Origin: Daucus carota subsp. sativus | Taxonomy: Eukaryota > Streptophyta > Magnoliopsida > Apiales > Apiaceae | Length of the DNA: 64,000 nucleotides | Reading direction: 5' to 3' | NCBI RefSeq assembly: GCF_001625215.2 | Contig: NC_030382.2 | Span: 49,379,364 to 49,443,363 of the forward strand | In this document: positions 53,316 through 64,000 of the stretch, one piece after another | How the letters are laid out: the number at the start of each line of letters is the position of its first letter | How positions within the stretch are numbered: the first letter of the stretch is position 1 | Notes under the pieces: generated by a model | Databases searched by the model: none | Told to the model about the DNA's origin: nothing | Seen by the model: the letters and a program-made list of their open reading frames with translations, nothing else | Translations under genes and position numbers: made by a program

Positions 53316-55398
53316 ATGTCAGATTTAAATATGGCGGAAGCGAAAGTGGAAGATGATGTATACACAAAAGATGGGACTGTGGATTACAAAAACCAGCCTG
53401 CTAATAAGAAAACGACGGGAACCTGGAAGGCCTGCCCTTATATCCTTGGTACTATTCGTGAATAATCATTAGTTCCATTAGAATTTTGTATGGTAATATG
53501 ATGCTGATTTTTGTAATAAATGTTGTCAGGAAATGAATGCTGTGAAAGGTTAGCATACTACGGAATGAGCACTAATCTGTTGCTATATTTTAAAAATCAC
53601 CTCAACCAACATAGCGCAACAGCTTCAAGAAATCTCTCGAATTGGTCTGGAACATGCTACATCACGCCTCTAATTGGAGCATTCCTTGCTGATGCCTATC
53701 TTGGAAGATATTGGACAATTGCTGGCTTCTCAATTATATACGTTATTGTGAGTTCAATTTATGTTGCTTTTAAGATTAAAATTCTAAAGGGGGGAAAAGA
53801 GTTTGTTTCTATATTGTCGCCAAACTATCAGATTATGTTATGTGGGCACATATATCATGGTTCTGTATTAAACAAAGAGATGTCAATTTTTATGCAGGGA
53901 ATGACATTGCTAACGTTATCGGCATCAGTTCCTGGCCTAAGACCTTCTTGTGTATCCAAAGATGATTGCCATGCAACAGAATTCCAAAGTGCAATTTGCT
54001 TCACAGCACTTTACCTGGTTGCACTGGGAACCGGAGGTATTAAGCCTTGTGTGTCATCATATGGCGCAGATCAGTTTGATGATGATGACGAAGTTGAGAA
54101 GAAGCACAAAAGTTCCTTTTTCAATTGGTTCTATTTCTCAATTAATATTGGTGCACTCATTGCTTCTTCCTTGCTAGTCTATATACAAGATAATGTGGGG
54201 TGGGGTTGGGGATTCGGTATTCCTGCTGTGGCCATGGCAGTTGCAGTCGTTTCCTTCTTCTCAGGTACTAAATTGTATCGCAACCAGAAGCCTGCAGGAA
54301 GTCCTCTCACTCGTCTTTGCCAAGTGATGGTGGCTTCTTGGAGAAAGTATAGTGTTCAGGTTCCAGAGGACAAGTCTCTTTTATACGAGACTGCAGATAC
54401 AGAATCTGCTATTGTAGGTAGTCGCAAACTTGAGCACAGTAAAGATTTTAGGTAATTCCCTTTCGGATCTCGCATTATATCTATTAGTTTCTTGTTTTGA
54501 GAAAAAAATAATCTTATATACATACCTTGAACAAATAATAGAATTAAGTTTTTTAATTTCCAGGTTCTTTGACAGGGCAGCCGTTGAGGTGCAATCTGAT
54601 CATATAAAAGGATCCCCTGATCCCTGGAGACTTTGTACTGTTACTCAAGTCGAGGAGCTCAAAGCAATCATAAAACTGCTGCCAATATGGGCTACAGGTA
54701 TCATATTCAGTACTGTCTACGCACAAATGGGAAATTTATTCGTGTTGCAAGGATCCTTCATGGATATAAGCGTTGGAGGTTCTAGCTTTAATATCCCACC
54801 AGCAGCTCTTAGCATTTTTGACACCCTTAGTGTCATTTTCTGGGTTCCCGTGTACGACCAAATAATTGTTCCGGTTGCAAGAAAGTTCACAGGCCACAAG
54901 AGTGGCATAACTCAGCTGCAAAGAATGGGCACAGGATTAGTTATATCAATATTTGCTATGGTGGCTGCAGGGGTTCTAGAGATTATTAGGCTTGATATAG
55001 TCAAGAGGCACAATTACTATGACCTTAAAAACATGCCGATGACAATATTTTGGCAAGTTCCGCAGTACTTTCTGATAGGTTGTGCAGAGGTTTTTACATT
55101 CATAGGTCAACTGGAATTCTTTTACGAGCAAGCTCCTGATTCAATGAGAAGCTTCTGCTCAGCTCTTTCACTCACCACAGTTGCTCTTGGAAGCTTTCTG
55201 AGCTCATTACTAGTTACTATTGTCACGGATATTAGTACTAAGAATGGGAAACTCGGATGGATACCAGACAATTTAAATCGCGGCCATCTCCAATACTTTT
55301 TCTGGCTTTTAACTGTTCTGAGTGTTCTGAATTTAGTCGCTTTTCTCTTCGTATCAAAGTGGTACACCTATAAAAAAGCTGTTGGAACTCTGCGCTGA
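53316..55398 (+). CDS. NRT1/PTR family transporter, NPF8 subfamily (di-/tripeptide type)
   Basis: A proton-coupled MFS transporter of the POT/NPF family with 579 aa. Exons: 53316-53448, 53530-53747, 53898-54451 and 54564-55398, all GT-AG and in frame. The proton-coupling motif ExxER appears as ECCER (47-51) in the first helix, within [17 protein letters not shown]. Other signatures are [78 protein letters not shown] and [16 protein letters not shown] near helix 10. These match Arabidopsis NPF8.1-8.3 (PTR1/2/5), which carry di- and tripeptides at plasma membrane or tonoplast; nitrate transport is less likely. The intron at 53748-53897 is 150 nt without an in-frame stop, so a retained form would insert 50 residues. 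Upstream a long 5'-UTR intron is likely. Confidence 0.95.
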
Positions 55399-55826
55399 TC
55401 GTTGCCACGGCTATAGCTTAAGCAAAGTCTGTCCTGCACTTCACTTTCTTGGCATTTCTATATAATAATTCTGTATATACCATATCTCTGTTTCCATATA
55501 TAGTTCTGCACTGTTATTATATGTCTTTTTATTTCTTTCTTTTTGATTGTTTTCGTCATCTATGTGTAAAGAGAATCAAAAGAAGCAATGAATGTGTTAT
55601 TATAGCAACAGCAGTGTTGAGCTTGTACATTTTCGTCGTTTCTTTATAGAAGAATACTGAAAATATGCATGATACGTATTTAACGGAAAATGAGTTCTCG
55701 ACCTGTTAGTAGTAATTTGGATTACTAGTTTGACTGTCCGTTTTTGGCAGTAAATAATTGGACAAACATATATTTGAGTTGCAATAATGAACTAATAAAT
55801 TCGAGCTTATTAAATACTACTCCCTC

Positions 55827-56357
55827 CAGGGCCGTCCGGGGCTTTTTTGAGGCCCTGTGCTAACTTTAAGAATGAGACCCTCCCAAATAACAAAATAAAA
55901 TTTTAATATATTTAAAATAACAAGATATCATCCATAAAATTGTACTACTACAACTGAAAAATTGTTTGATTGCAACTATTACAAAAAACATCAACTATCA
56001 CTTGAACGTGGCACTTGAATACGGATAGATAACCTGGTTGGAGGCTTTCAAAAAATAAAATTCAGACAATTTCTACACCCATTTGGTGAACACCGGAGTT
56101 TTAAATCTTTGATGGAGTCCTGAGAAGAAATGAGATGACAGTGGAGTGGAGTGGACAGTGGAGTGTACTAGTTTGTAGGGGAGAGAGAAGGAATAAGAAG
56201 AGACATGCATGGCTGGGTCTTGGGAATTGATTAGTGTTTAAATAAAATAATGTTAACAATTAAAGAGATATTAATATTATATTATATTTATCAGGAGTAT
56301 ACTAAGAGATAGAAAGAAGTAGTCATAAATTGGGGGCCCTGACTTTGCATGGCCCTG
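55827..56357. mobile_element. Possible hAT-like element, CAGGGCC termini
   Basis: The left end CAGGGCCGTCCGGGGC and the right end GCATGGCCCTG are short inverted repeats around AT-rich DNA. GGCCCTGTGC occurs near both ends. No target duplication was found, so this is tentative. Confidence 0.4.
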
Positions 56358-56689
56358 TGCTGTTGCATTTTTTTTAATAATTTATGGCACGTCAGTGTCG
56401 AGCATCTTCGATAGGAGGTGCTAACTGAAGTTGTTTAAAATGACAAATCATCAAAAATATTTATTATTTTATTCTCTCTCTTTCGGCAACTTTTATATAA
56501 AAATTTGCTCTAATGATTGGCACCCAAAGTTGCCACATATTTGTACAAGTATAATTATAACAAAATAGGAAACTAAATGATTTTAGGTGATTTATACACT
56601 TTTTTTATTTTAGTAGGGCGCCAAAAATTAGCAACTTTGCTTGACACTTCATCCACCCCAACGAGCCAACAAGGCTCTAAAGTACGAAT

Positions 56690-56770
56690 GTGCTTTAATA
56701 TTTCTCGGGATTCACGAGAATCGAACCTGAATATCAGGATTACAGACTACCTGACTATCCGATCCCGCAC
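56690..56770 (-). mobile_element. tRNA-like sequence, probable SINE head or tRNA relic
   Basis: On the minus strand, GCGGGATCGGATAGTCAGG is followed after about 25 nt by GGTTCGATTCTCG, which resembles an RNA polymerase III B box, then GTGAATCCCG. Box spacing is tRNA-like but the cloverleaf does not close well, so a working tRNA is unlikely. Confidence 0.4.
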
Positions 56771-56827
56771 TTTATAAAATCGCATAATATTGTTTGCACA
56801 ACAGCCTGAAAGAGCAAATCGCTGGCA

Positions 56828-57548
56828 ATGGTTCGCAAAAGTCTTCAACCTCCCAAAACAGGTACCCACATACTACAATCTTACATTCATAAGCACTTTA
56901 TATTCTACTGTTTGCACCAATAACACACACAACCATCGTGAATCATTCATTTATTCGCATTTTCTTCTGTCACGAACGCCATTATACGTTCTGTCCTTTA
57001 GTTGTTTGGTAAAATGTCTGAACTAAAAACATAGTATTATTAAGGCGGTAGAGCATTATTAATTTATCGAGATTAAAAATACACTATTTGCAGGTCTTGA
57101 GGCCCTTAAGTCGTTCAACGCGGATAAATATCTAAAAAAGATAGGTCTGGGGAAGGAGGATCATTATTTCTGGAAACAAGTAGGCAAAAGCTTGCTATGC
57201 ACGTATGCATTGTTTGGAACTGCATGGTTGTACAACGAAACATCGCCTCTCGGCTGGTGGACACTTAAGCCAAAACCCAAGGAGGAAAAAGAGCTGGCAC
57301 ATTTGTACGAGCGTCGCCAATTTCCATATCCTGGTGATGCAGAGGCAATGGAGGAGTTTATAGCGCAAGGCGGGATGATTGGGACCACCATTGGGCCGAA
57401 AGGGGGGCCTGAAACGGATAAAGACTCCGTAAATTTTCAGAAGCAGTTGCAGGACAGGAAGTTTGAGAATGAAGCTTTTAAGATGTGGGTGAGGATGAGG
57501 AATGAAGTTGTTGCAGAACTTCAGAGTAAAGGGTATGATGTTGAGTAA
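56828..57548 (+). CDS. Probable mitochondrial complex I ESSS/NDUFB11-like subunit
   Basis: A small membrane protein of 162 aa from a 34-nt first exon (56828-56861, MVRKSLQPPKT) and a second exon (57094-57548). The join falls in a glycine codon (G|GT). Residues about 42-58 (GKSLLCTYALFGTAWLY) form one membrane helix, preceded by a basic, amphipathic N-terminus and followed by NETSPLGWWTLKPKPKEEKE and a hydrophilic C-terminus with LYERRQFPYPGD and MIGTTIGPKG. I recall this pattern from the Arabidopsis pair annotated as ESSS subunits of NADH:ubiquinone oxidoreductase (At2g42310/At3g57785); the topology also fits NDUFB11. The identity rests on memory, so the role is likely but not proven. The tiny first exon is easily missed. 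Confidence 0.8.
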
Positions 57549-58450
57549 TTGTTCTGATCATTCTTTATCAAGAACTATATAATGTTTGATGTGAGTTCAG
57601 GTTAGGAGGGGATTGTTGTTAATAAACAGGGGTTTTACAGAGTGGTGCATCATAGAAACATTAAGCAGGTTTGCTGTGTTTGCAAATAAAATTATTTTGG
57701 TATACTAGCAATATGTTTTGTTTGATGAGTTTGTTTATATGGGGGTAGCAGTCTCAGATTTTAAGTTCACAAATATGAAGAGATAAATGGGAAAATAATA
57801 ATCTGACAAAGCAAAAGTCTGTAAATATGAAATTTAATACAACGGACGTCTTTAATCACATTTATATTCATAATTTTAAAAATCTCTTATTCCTTTCATC
57901 CATGTGTTTTTCTGTGACTTGTGTTTTTATGCGAACATTCACCCATAGTTTTCTAATAACTTGTCATTTCCAATCAAAAGTTTTGGTCAAGGGACATGCA
58001 CTTCACCAATTTACCGGTTATACTCTGACTTGATCAAACATGATCTATCTAAACATATTCTGATAGATTTCCAAAATAAATCAGGTGTAAATCAGCAGAT
58101 TAATTCCAATTTCCGATTTCTACAACCATAACATTACAATGACAATATTTTTTGTGGATTATATATTATTCATCACCGGAAAAAGAAGTAGTTCTATCTA
58201 ATTTTCAAACATGGAGCAAAGAAGAAAAACATTATAAATAAGTGGCTACCTGGGACTCGATCAATAAAAGTAAGTTAAATTATGATGTAATTTATAATAT
58301 ACAGTATGACTAAATACTTTAAACTTTCTTACTAGCTAATTTGATCCACAAATGTACTCCCAACACCATTCAAATATGCTCTTACACCATCCTGGATGAT
58401 CCAAGAACGATCAACACTTGCAAATATAGTAAATCCAGAAGCAGTTCTTT
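57549..58450. other. Intergenic, convergent 3' flanks
   Basis: AT-rich DNA between the stop codons of the plus-strand complex I gene and the minus-strand UTP25 gene. No coding sequence or transposon boundary was recognised. Confidence 0.6.
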
Positions 58451-61400
58451 CTATTTAATGATGAAGACATCCTTGTCTGAATCCGTCATTCTCTTAGCTG
58501 TGTCACTGCTAACAATCGCCTCCAGCTAGATATCACATACAGTATATGAAGTTAGAGGTTCCTGATCTAACCAAAAGGCACAAGGAAGCGTAAACTATAT
58601 TTAATGTACAGCAATTATAGAAAAACAAGTCACTGCTATAAAGATTAATTAGCATTGCGACTCCCACTCCATTTGAAACAAACATAAGAGTAAAATTATT
58701 ATTACAGTTCCCTCATTTACTCGCCATCTGACTAGAAGGATTTGTATTCGAGTATCTGACGTGAAAGATTCTATTGCCTTGTAAATCACCAGCAAGAGAT
58801 TAGACTAGTAATTCTTTCTCGTTTTTATAATTATTTCTACCTTCGTGATGCATTTTGGAAAAAGAAGACAAGACAATGGGATTAAAATATTAAATGGCTA
58901 ACTGGTCATTGAACTGGAAAAAGAAGCCACCAAAATAACTGAAAGGACTGTTGCTTACAATCTTATACTTGAATGAAACTTTTCCTATCGTAAAAATTTG
59001 TTTGATTTAGACAATCTGTCATTGGTACCATACTCCAAGACTAATCAGCTTATTTAAGATTAAGCCCGATCAATATGTATACTTGTGGGTCAGATAAGCA
59101 AAAATCGTACATGACATACATTTTTCCAGCAAAATTTAGCTCCACTAGTTTCTTTGGTAGCTTCTTTATGAATAAGCATAAACATTTTTCAATAACAGCT
59201 ATTTTACATTTACCTGAATAAATTATTAGATATATTAACATACTAAGAAGAGTTCTAAAAGCCTGATCCAGAACCTTAAGGCAGAAACTCACTGGACTTA
59301 ATTAATACGACAGCAGTCAAATCTTAACCTTTTATGACTTATTCACAACTCTTTCACCAAATAAACCTGATGTAATATTTAGTCTACATACATAACACTC
59401 ACATTCATCAAAAACCTAACAGTCATATTACAGAACCAGGTAAAAACTATAAAGTTCCATCTCTTTTGTTGGGCCTTAGCCCAAAGATTCTTTTGACACA
59501 GAAAATCTCCATAATGTGTTCATGAGTACGCGGGCACACATGAATTACAATCTACATGGTGCATAAAGAGGTGAAAACATTGTAATAAGATCCAATACAG
59601 TGTAGATAACTAAAAACCTAAGAATTCAAAGAAAATTTACACCTTGAACGGAATTAGCAGGCTAAACATGCTAATTAACTACTGCCATGCTATATATGCC
59701 ACCACAGTAGTATGTGATGCTAAGCGGTTATCATTAAGGGCATCAAATACCAACTTAAAGGTTAATTTAAACCAAAACCAACCCACGTCCCACGGTGAAA
59801 TTTGGTCTATCAATAGTATCACTAATCCGATCCATATCCCATGCATTATAGCTGCCCACCATAACACTAGATAAATGTCCCTAAATGACCAGTTTGTGCA
59901 TCTCCACACTCATTCACCAGTGGAACACTCTTTAATACTAGCAAGCATGCTTCATGTTTTAATTATTAATTTATTTTAAAAATAAAGTAGATTGCATATG
60001 ATAATTAGTGTGTATAAAGCATTATACACACTGACATACTATTATACAAAGTATTATAAACAAACACTATCAGATTCCAAATGTTAAGGATGCACTAGAA
60101 ATAAGTAAACAATAGAATGTTACCCGGAGCATATCAAAGCCACAAAAGAGAACTGTAGTTGTCATGTTATCTGACCCTTGGAGCATATTAACAAGCTGCA
60201 TGCAGAAAGGAGAGCTCTAAACAGGTTAGCATGAGGATTGTGCAATCAAGGTTGTGTTCACTTGGATGGAATCTTTACTCCTATTTGGGGGAGACTGAGG
60301 GAAAGATCTATAATTCACATTCTTTCCTTCATTCCTTTTCCAACAGTTTTAACTAGAATTCTAACCCACACGTTTTGCAAGGAATGATACAATCTTCATC
60401 ATTAGATTTTCTTTTCCTCCTTTTTGTTCACTCACTATTCTCACAAATTTTTCTTTCTTCATAAATTTGTCTATAATTTTTCATTTCACTGCTTTCCCAT
60501 TCCGTTCTCACCAAGTGAACACAACTTAAGCAAACACAATGGAGAACAAGGAGTCACAAAACATGCCTCAGGATAAAATTCTTTCCTCTCTGGCAGAGAA
60601 TAGATGATCAAATTTCTGATGCCATGAACCTGTTCAAATTGACAGTATAGAAATTATAATCACCATCACAATATATAAGTTTTACCCAAAAAGTACTGAA
60701 TGCTTAAAGGCTAAAGCCCAATCAATACAATACTCTCTACACATATTTTAATTATATCCTGTTCACTGTTCTTCTGTCAGTCTCTGTCGAGTTTCTTCTG
60801 TGATAGTTTGAATAATAACAGCATATCATAGTTACTTTTATTTAAGAGTGTCATCCAGACTCCAGAGTAACAACTCAATATCCTTTTCCATTTTTTCTCT
60901 GCTCTGTTTCTACTAGGGGTTTCTGCATACAAGATTAAGTCTTGTTCTGTTGTATATTTAATAAGAGTCTTCCTACTTCCTTTAATAAGTAGATAAAGAT
61001 GAAGTAAAAATAAAATCTTGAGTAAAAGATGAACCTTATATCTGTGGTAGAATTGAGATTTCTCAGTGTAAAGCAGGATTTTATTACTATCTTGATGATG
61101 CCAAACTTGGTCATAAGAAATATTGCTTGGCTCTTTGTTCCTAAAAGCACAATGATAACATATTTACATTTAGATTTATATATTACTGCAACAGGAAAGG
61201 AAAATTTCTCATGGAAGATTGATTGTTTTTTGAAGTAATCACAGAATACTTTAGCTTTTACAAATTCAGTTACTCACTCCCCAAGATGACAGAAGGATGC
61301 CTTCTGTGATTCCAAGAAATTTTGAACACGTATAAACTCGAAATTAGAGCTTATATATATCATAGTTCCACCCTGAAATAAACTCAGTACTGATAATTAG

Positions 61401-63400
61401 CACTAAGACTACATTTACACTAATACAAATTATTGACTTAGAGGCCGAGGCGAAACTCATGTAGTTACCTGAAAAGAACTTTTCATCTTGGGGAACACCT
61501 GAAATCAGAAAAAACACCAATGTCACATACTACGTTAAAGACTTGAAAATAAATAACAGCTGGAAGTGTATAACTTCAAGATGTTGCCTTTACAGGGGTC
61601 CATACCCAAAGTCCTCAAAGTACATATGTAGTTCATGGTGTCTAAGAAAAAAAAAGAGTCCATTTTATCTTTGTATACATTAATCTTATCTACTGGTAAT
61701 CTATTCTACCTCACAAACTCCCTATCGATATGTACGCACATCTATTTGTGTTTAATGTGTGTGTTGTGTGTGGTGTGCCTCTATGCTTCCTTTCGGCCCA
61801 GAACTTCATATTTTAAGAACTTCTGCTGGAAGAAGACCCAAAGGTTTGAACTATCATGTAATATGATGCTCCATTTTCAAGTTTGTCGTTGTTCTGTTGA
61901 CTGACTGGGACCAAAATCATGGTTTGCTGAACCATTCTATTATTCTATCTATATCAGTACGTAATTTTTTTTTATAAATACAGTCTACAATCAAACTATC
62001 AACTATATGCCTTATTTCATATGATCACACAGTTCATAAAATTTGTACAGTCTCTGTGATCTCTGACTTCTACCGGAAATGATACAGAATACTCCCCCAC
62101 CCCCTTATCCTTCCTGCTATAAAAAAATATATTAGATGAAAATCATAATATTAAAGAAAATCTTCACAGTATATTCTCTTCCTGTTACTGTACTAAAATT
62201 TATGATATATTAGTCAATGTGATATATATACTGACAAACCTTTGTTGAGAAGTAGGCAAAACGAGCACCATCAACATCGCCAATAGAATTTGCATCGAAT
62301 TTCTCGTAAATCTGGAAGGTTGTAAAGTAATTAAAATATTATATAGGAATTACATTTTGTACCACGTCCTGTATGCTTTAAGAAAATTGAAGATCATTGA
62401 ACCAATAAAGAAAATAATGTGCACTTGGCTAACAAAAGCAAGGCGAACAAAAACATTATCTGCTCAAAGGGAAACCTAAGAACTGACTTTATGCACATCC
62501 ATTCTCCATATTAGGAAATCCGTGGCAGGAATAATGTGCTGCTGTGTGTCAAACTTCTGTTTTGTTAAGATTATAAATCTATAAATCATATTGTAATTTA
62601 GCTTGTTTCCACTAACATTAAGTACTTACGTTGAGGAATTATCGAGATAGAGAGGAGAAAAGGAAGACAAATTAGAAAATCAGTGAGTGAGTATCAAGCA
62701 GGGATTTTATGATAATTTATAAGCACACCTGCTTGACTTGAGGCGATGCTTTACGCAGAACACCCTTATACTTGCATTCCAGCTTGACCTGCATGGGCAC
62801 CATAAAATTAATTATATATATCTGCCAAAAAAAACTTTGAAAGACCAAAAAAAGAAGAAGTTTTTGTTGCAAGTTTGCAACAACCCAAGGGTTCTGTCAA
62901 TAAACAAGTGTATGAAACTTGTAAAATCACATAACAGTGTGAAAGTAACAGTGCAAATTCTAAATAAAAAAATTTGTGCACACCTTTCCTTGGTAATTGA
63001 GGCAATGGCGGTCGATCAAAGCATTGATTTCTGGGAAAATATTCACAATTTAGTTATGCTTAATAAAATTTTAACACTCAATACAAATTTATCAATATGA
63101 AAACAGACTTTAAAACATGTTAGACAAAACATAGAGTGTCAAAAGTTTACATGTACCCTGTCAATAACTTCTTTATTTATGCAAGTAATTTAATGCGGCA
63201 TCACTGACAACGAGCATTTTAATGTTACATGTACCCTATCAATAACTTCTCATCTATGCAAGTGATTTAATGCGGCATCACTGACGAGCATTTCGCTTTT
63301 TGACCAAAAGGTCAAAAGTAACACCAAACTGTTACCTGGACTTGAATGAGATCCCAAAATTATTGATTGTCGATAAAATTGTGCATGTTCATCCAAGTAC
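58451..63400 (-). CDS. UTP25-like: UTP25 / DEF-like U3 snoRNA-associated protein, C-terminal part (5' end outside window)
   Basis: UTP25 is a nucleolar protein with a degenerate helicase fold needed for 18S rRNA maturation. Ten 3'-terminal exons are recognisable: 63336-63400, 62984-63030, 62729-62788, 62240-62311, 61469-61498, 61278-61372, 61035-61140, 60567-60629, 60124-60195 and 58451-58525. Joins stay in frame for about 228 residues. Diagnostic pieces in order: YLDEHAQFYRQSIILGS, HCLNYQGKVKLECKYKGVL, QIYEKFDANSIGDVDGARF, GGTMIYISSNFEFIRVQNFL, ILLYTEKSQFYHRYK, IRNLIIYSLPERKEFYPE, LVNMLQGSDNMT and LEAIVSSDTAKRM. One exon has only 30 nt, and the intron after 60567 uses a GC donor. The segment after SFCHLGE, normally YTKQSDISRARVWFF, is strongly changed (NKEPSNISYDQVWHH), so this may be a diverged paralogue. 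Upstream exons lie beyond 64000 or were not recognised. Confidence 0.88.
58526..60123 (-). other. UTP25 last intron, 1.6 kb
   Basis: Between the donor CTCCGG|GTAAC and the acceptor ATATCTAG|CTGGAG. It is long relative to the other introns and contains no recognisable transposon termini or embedded gene. Confidence 0.7.
60251..60525. mobile_element. MITE in a UTP25 intron, 275 bp
   Basis: Left end GTTGTGTTCACTTGG and right end CCAAGTGAACACAAC are perfect 15-bp inverted repeats around a T-rich interior. The family is probably PIF/Harbinger- or hAT-like; a target duplication was not resolved. Confidence 0.85.
63149..63295. repeat. Tandem duplication of about 70 bp in a UTP25 intron
   Basis: ACATGTACCCTGTCAATAAC starts at 63149, and the near-identical block starts again at 63227. 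Both contain TTTAATGCGGCATCACTGAC and end in CGAGCATTT. The period is 78 bp. Confidence 0.9.
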
Positions 63401-64000
63401 CTATGTAAGTATGAGTTGGACAATGAGAATCATCATATATGTAAAATACCGAGTACAACATAAAAAATCCCATTCTTTTTATAATATCGGTGAAGGCATT
63501 ATTAAATGAGTTTTATGATCTTATCCCCCTTCCCGAAATAATATATGGGTAAGGAATGCATATTAAATACATAAATTTCTTAAACATGTCAGTTTGTTAA
63601 GAAAAAAATTATTATAACGAACAAAAACTTATTTACCATGTCCAATTTTAGATTTAGCAAAGCTTCTGTCACATTCACAAGGGACATCAATACCATCATT
63701 TCATTAACTGATTGTTACAATCTTAAGACTGAAGAAACATATAAAAAAAATAAATTAACATTCGACTTGTACATTATAATAGCACTACCATCATAGGGAG
63801 TAGGGACGATCCTATGCTGCTGCAAATCCATTGTTTGGTCAAGAGTAGACATAATCACAGGTGCAGTCTACTTGTACTGTTCTTTTTAAACAAGTGCTAC
63901 TGAAAATTGTGTTTTTATCAGATTTTTAAATTTTAATGAAAATTGAGTTGTGAGGAAGTCTTGTGAGTGACTAATAGAATCCTCCCTGACTTGCTACATA
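63401..64000. other. Upstream intron of UTP25, nothing else firmly seen
   Basis: The acceptor TTACATAG ends at 63401 and no earlier UTP25 exon could be recognised up to the window edge. A minus-strand open stretch of about 50 codons (63716-63865) has no family resemblance. Confidence 0.5.

Larger units (their letters stand above)
55399..56827. other. Intergenic between NPF and the complex I gene
   Basis: Holds the NPF 3' flank, a probable hAT-like fragment (55827-56357), and a tRNA-like stretch on the minus strand (about 56690-56770). The promoter of the next gene lies at the right end. Confidence 0.5.

Noticed and set aside
63716..63865. Minus-strand open stretch with MSTLDQTMDLQQHRIVP, considered as an upstream UTP25 exon
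   Set aside because: The splice phase at its GATG|GTAGTG donor does not fit the next recognised exon, and the sequence does not match the expected family segment.

Overview
The window is nuclear DNA from a flowering plant, almost certainly a eudicot. Genes have many introns with GT-AG borders, intergenic DNA is AT-rich and full of small DNA transposons, and the products include chloroplast and plant-specific families (THIC with its 3'-UTR thiamin pyrophosphate riboswitch, an FTSH7/9-type plastid protease, an STP hexose symporter, DIVARICATA- and MYB98-type transcription factors, an NPF8 peptide transporter). The DIVARICATA-like gene reads close to the Antirrhinum protein as I remember it, which mildly suggests an asterid; species cannot be fixed from sequence alone.

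Layout. 1-4.2 kb is repeat land: an LTR end, a palindromic MITE, a long foldback element and a 587-bp tandem duplication. 4.2-6.6 kb (+) is a three-exon R2R3-MYB of the female-gametophyte/MYB98 clade. 6.6-9.1 kb is intergenic with MITE relics. 9.1-9.8 kb (-) encodes an unassigned acidic-then-basic protein. 11.3-11.7 kb (-) is a small plant-specific basic protein, and 14.6-15.4 kb (-) is a two-exon Josephin-domain deubiquitinase. 17.6-23.1 kb (-) is THIC with a 5'-UTR intron, four coding exons, a 3'-UTR intron and the TPP aptamer. 24.8-31.7 kb (-) is a 13-exon FtsH protease. 33.2-34.2 kb (+) is a decayed pseudogene. 36.2-38.4 kb (+) is a four-exon STP6/8-like hexose transporter. 40.2-41.5 kb (-) is the DIVARICATA-like MYB. 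43.2-50.9 kb is a gene-free transposon-rich block with one clean Stowaway MITE and three non-autonomous hAT elements that still have perfect 8-bp target duplications. 51.1-55.4 kb (+) is an NPF8-type transporter with a 2-kb 5'-UTR intron. 56.8-57.5 kb (+) is a probable mitochondrial complex I ESSS/NDUFB11-like subunit. 58.5-63.4 kb (-) is the C-terminal part of a UTP25 (DEF-like) gene whose 5' end lies beyond the window.

The genes are ordinary, independently transcribed plant genes and form no operon or cluster. The strongest regulatory element is the riboswitch, through which thiamin pyrophosphate should control THIC 3'-end splicing and mRNA stability. I joined exons by hand using frame continuity and splice consensus; every join reported keeps frame. 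Nothing here looks like a wholly new system. The points most worth a second look are the off-consensus 5' arm of the THIC aptamer, three tandem palindromes upstream of the DIVARICATA-like gene, the diverged UTP25 copy, and the trio of hAT elements with word-array interiors.
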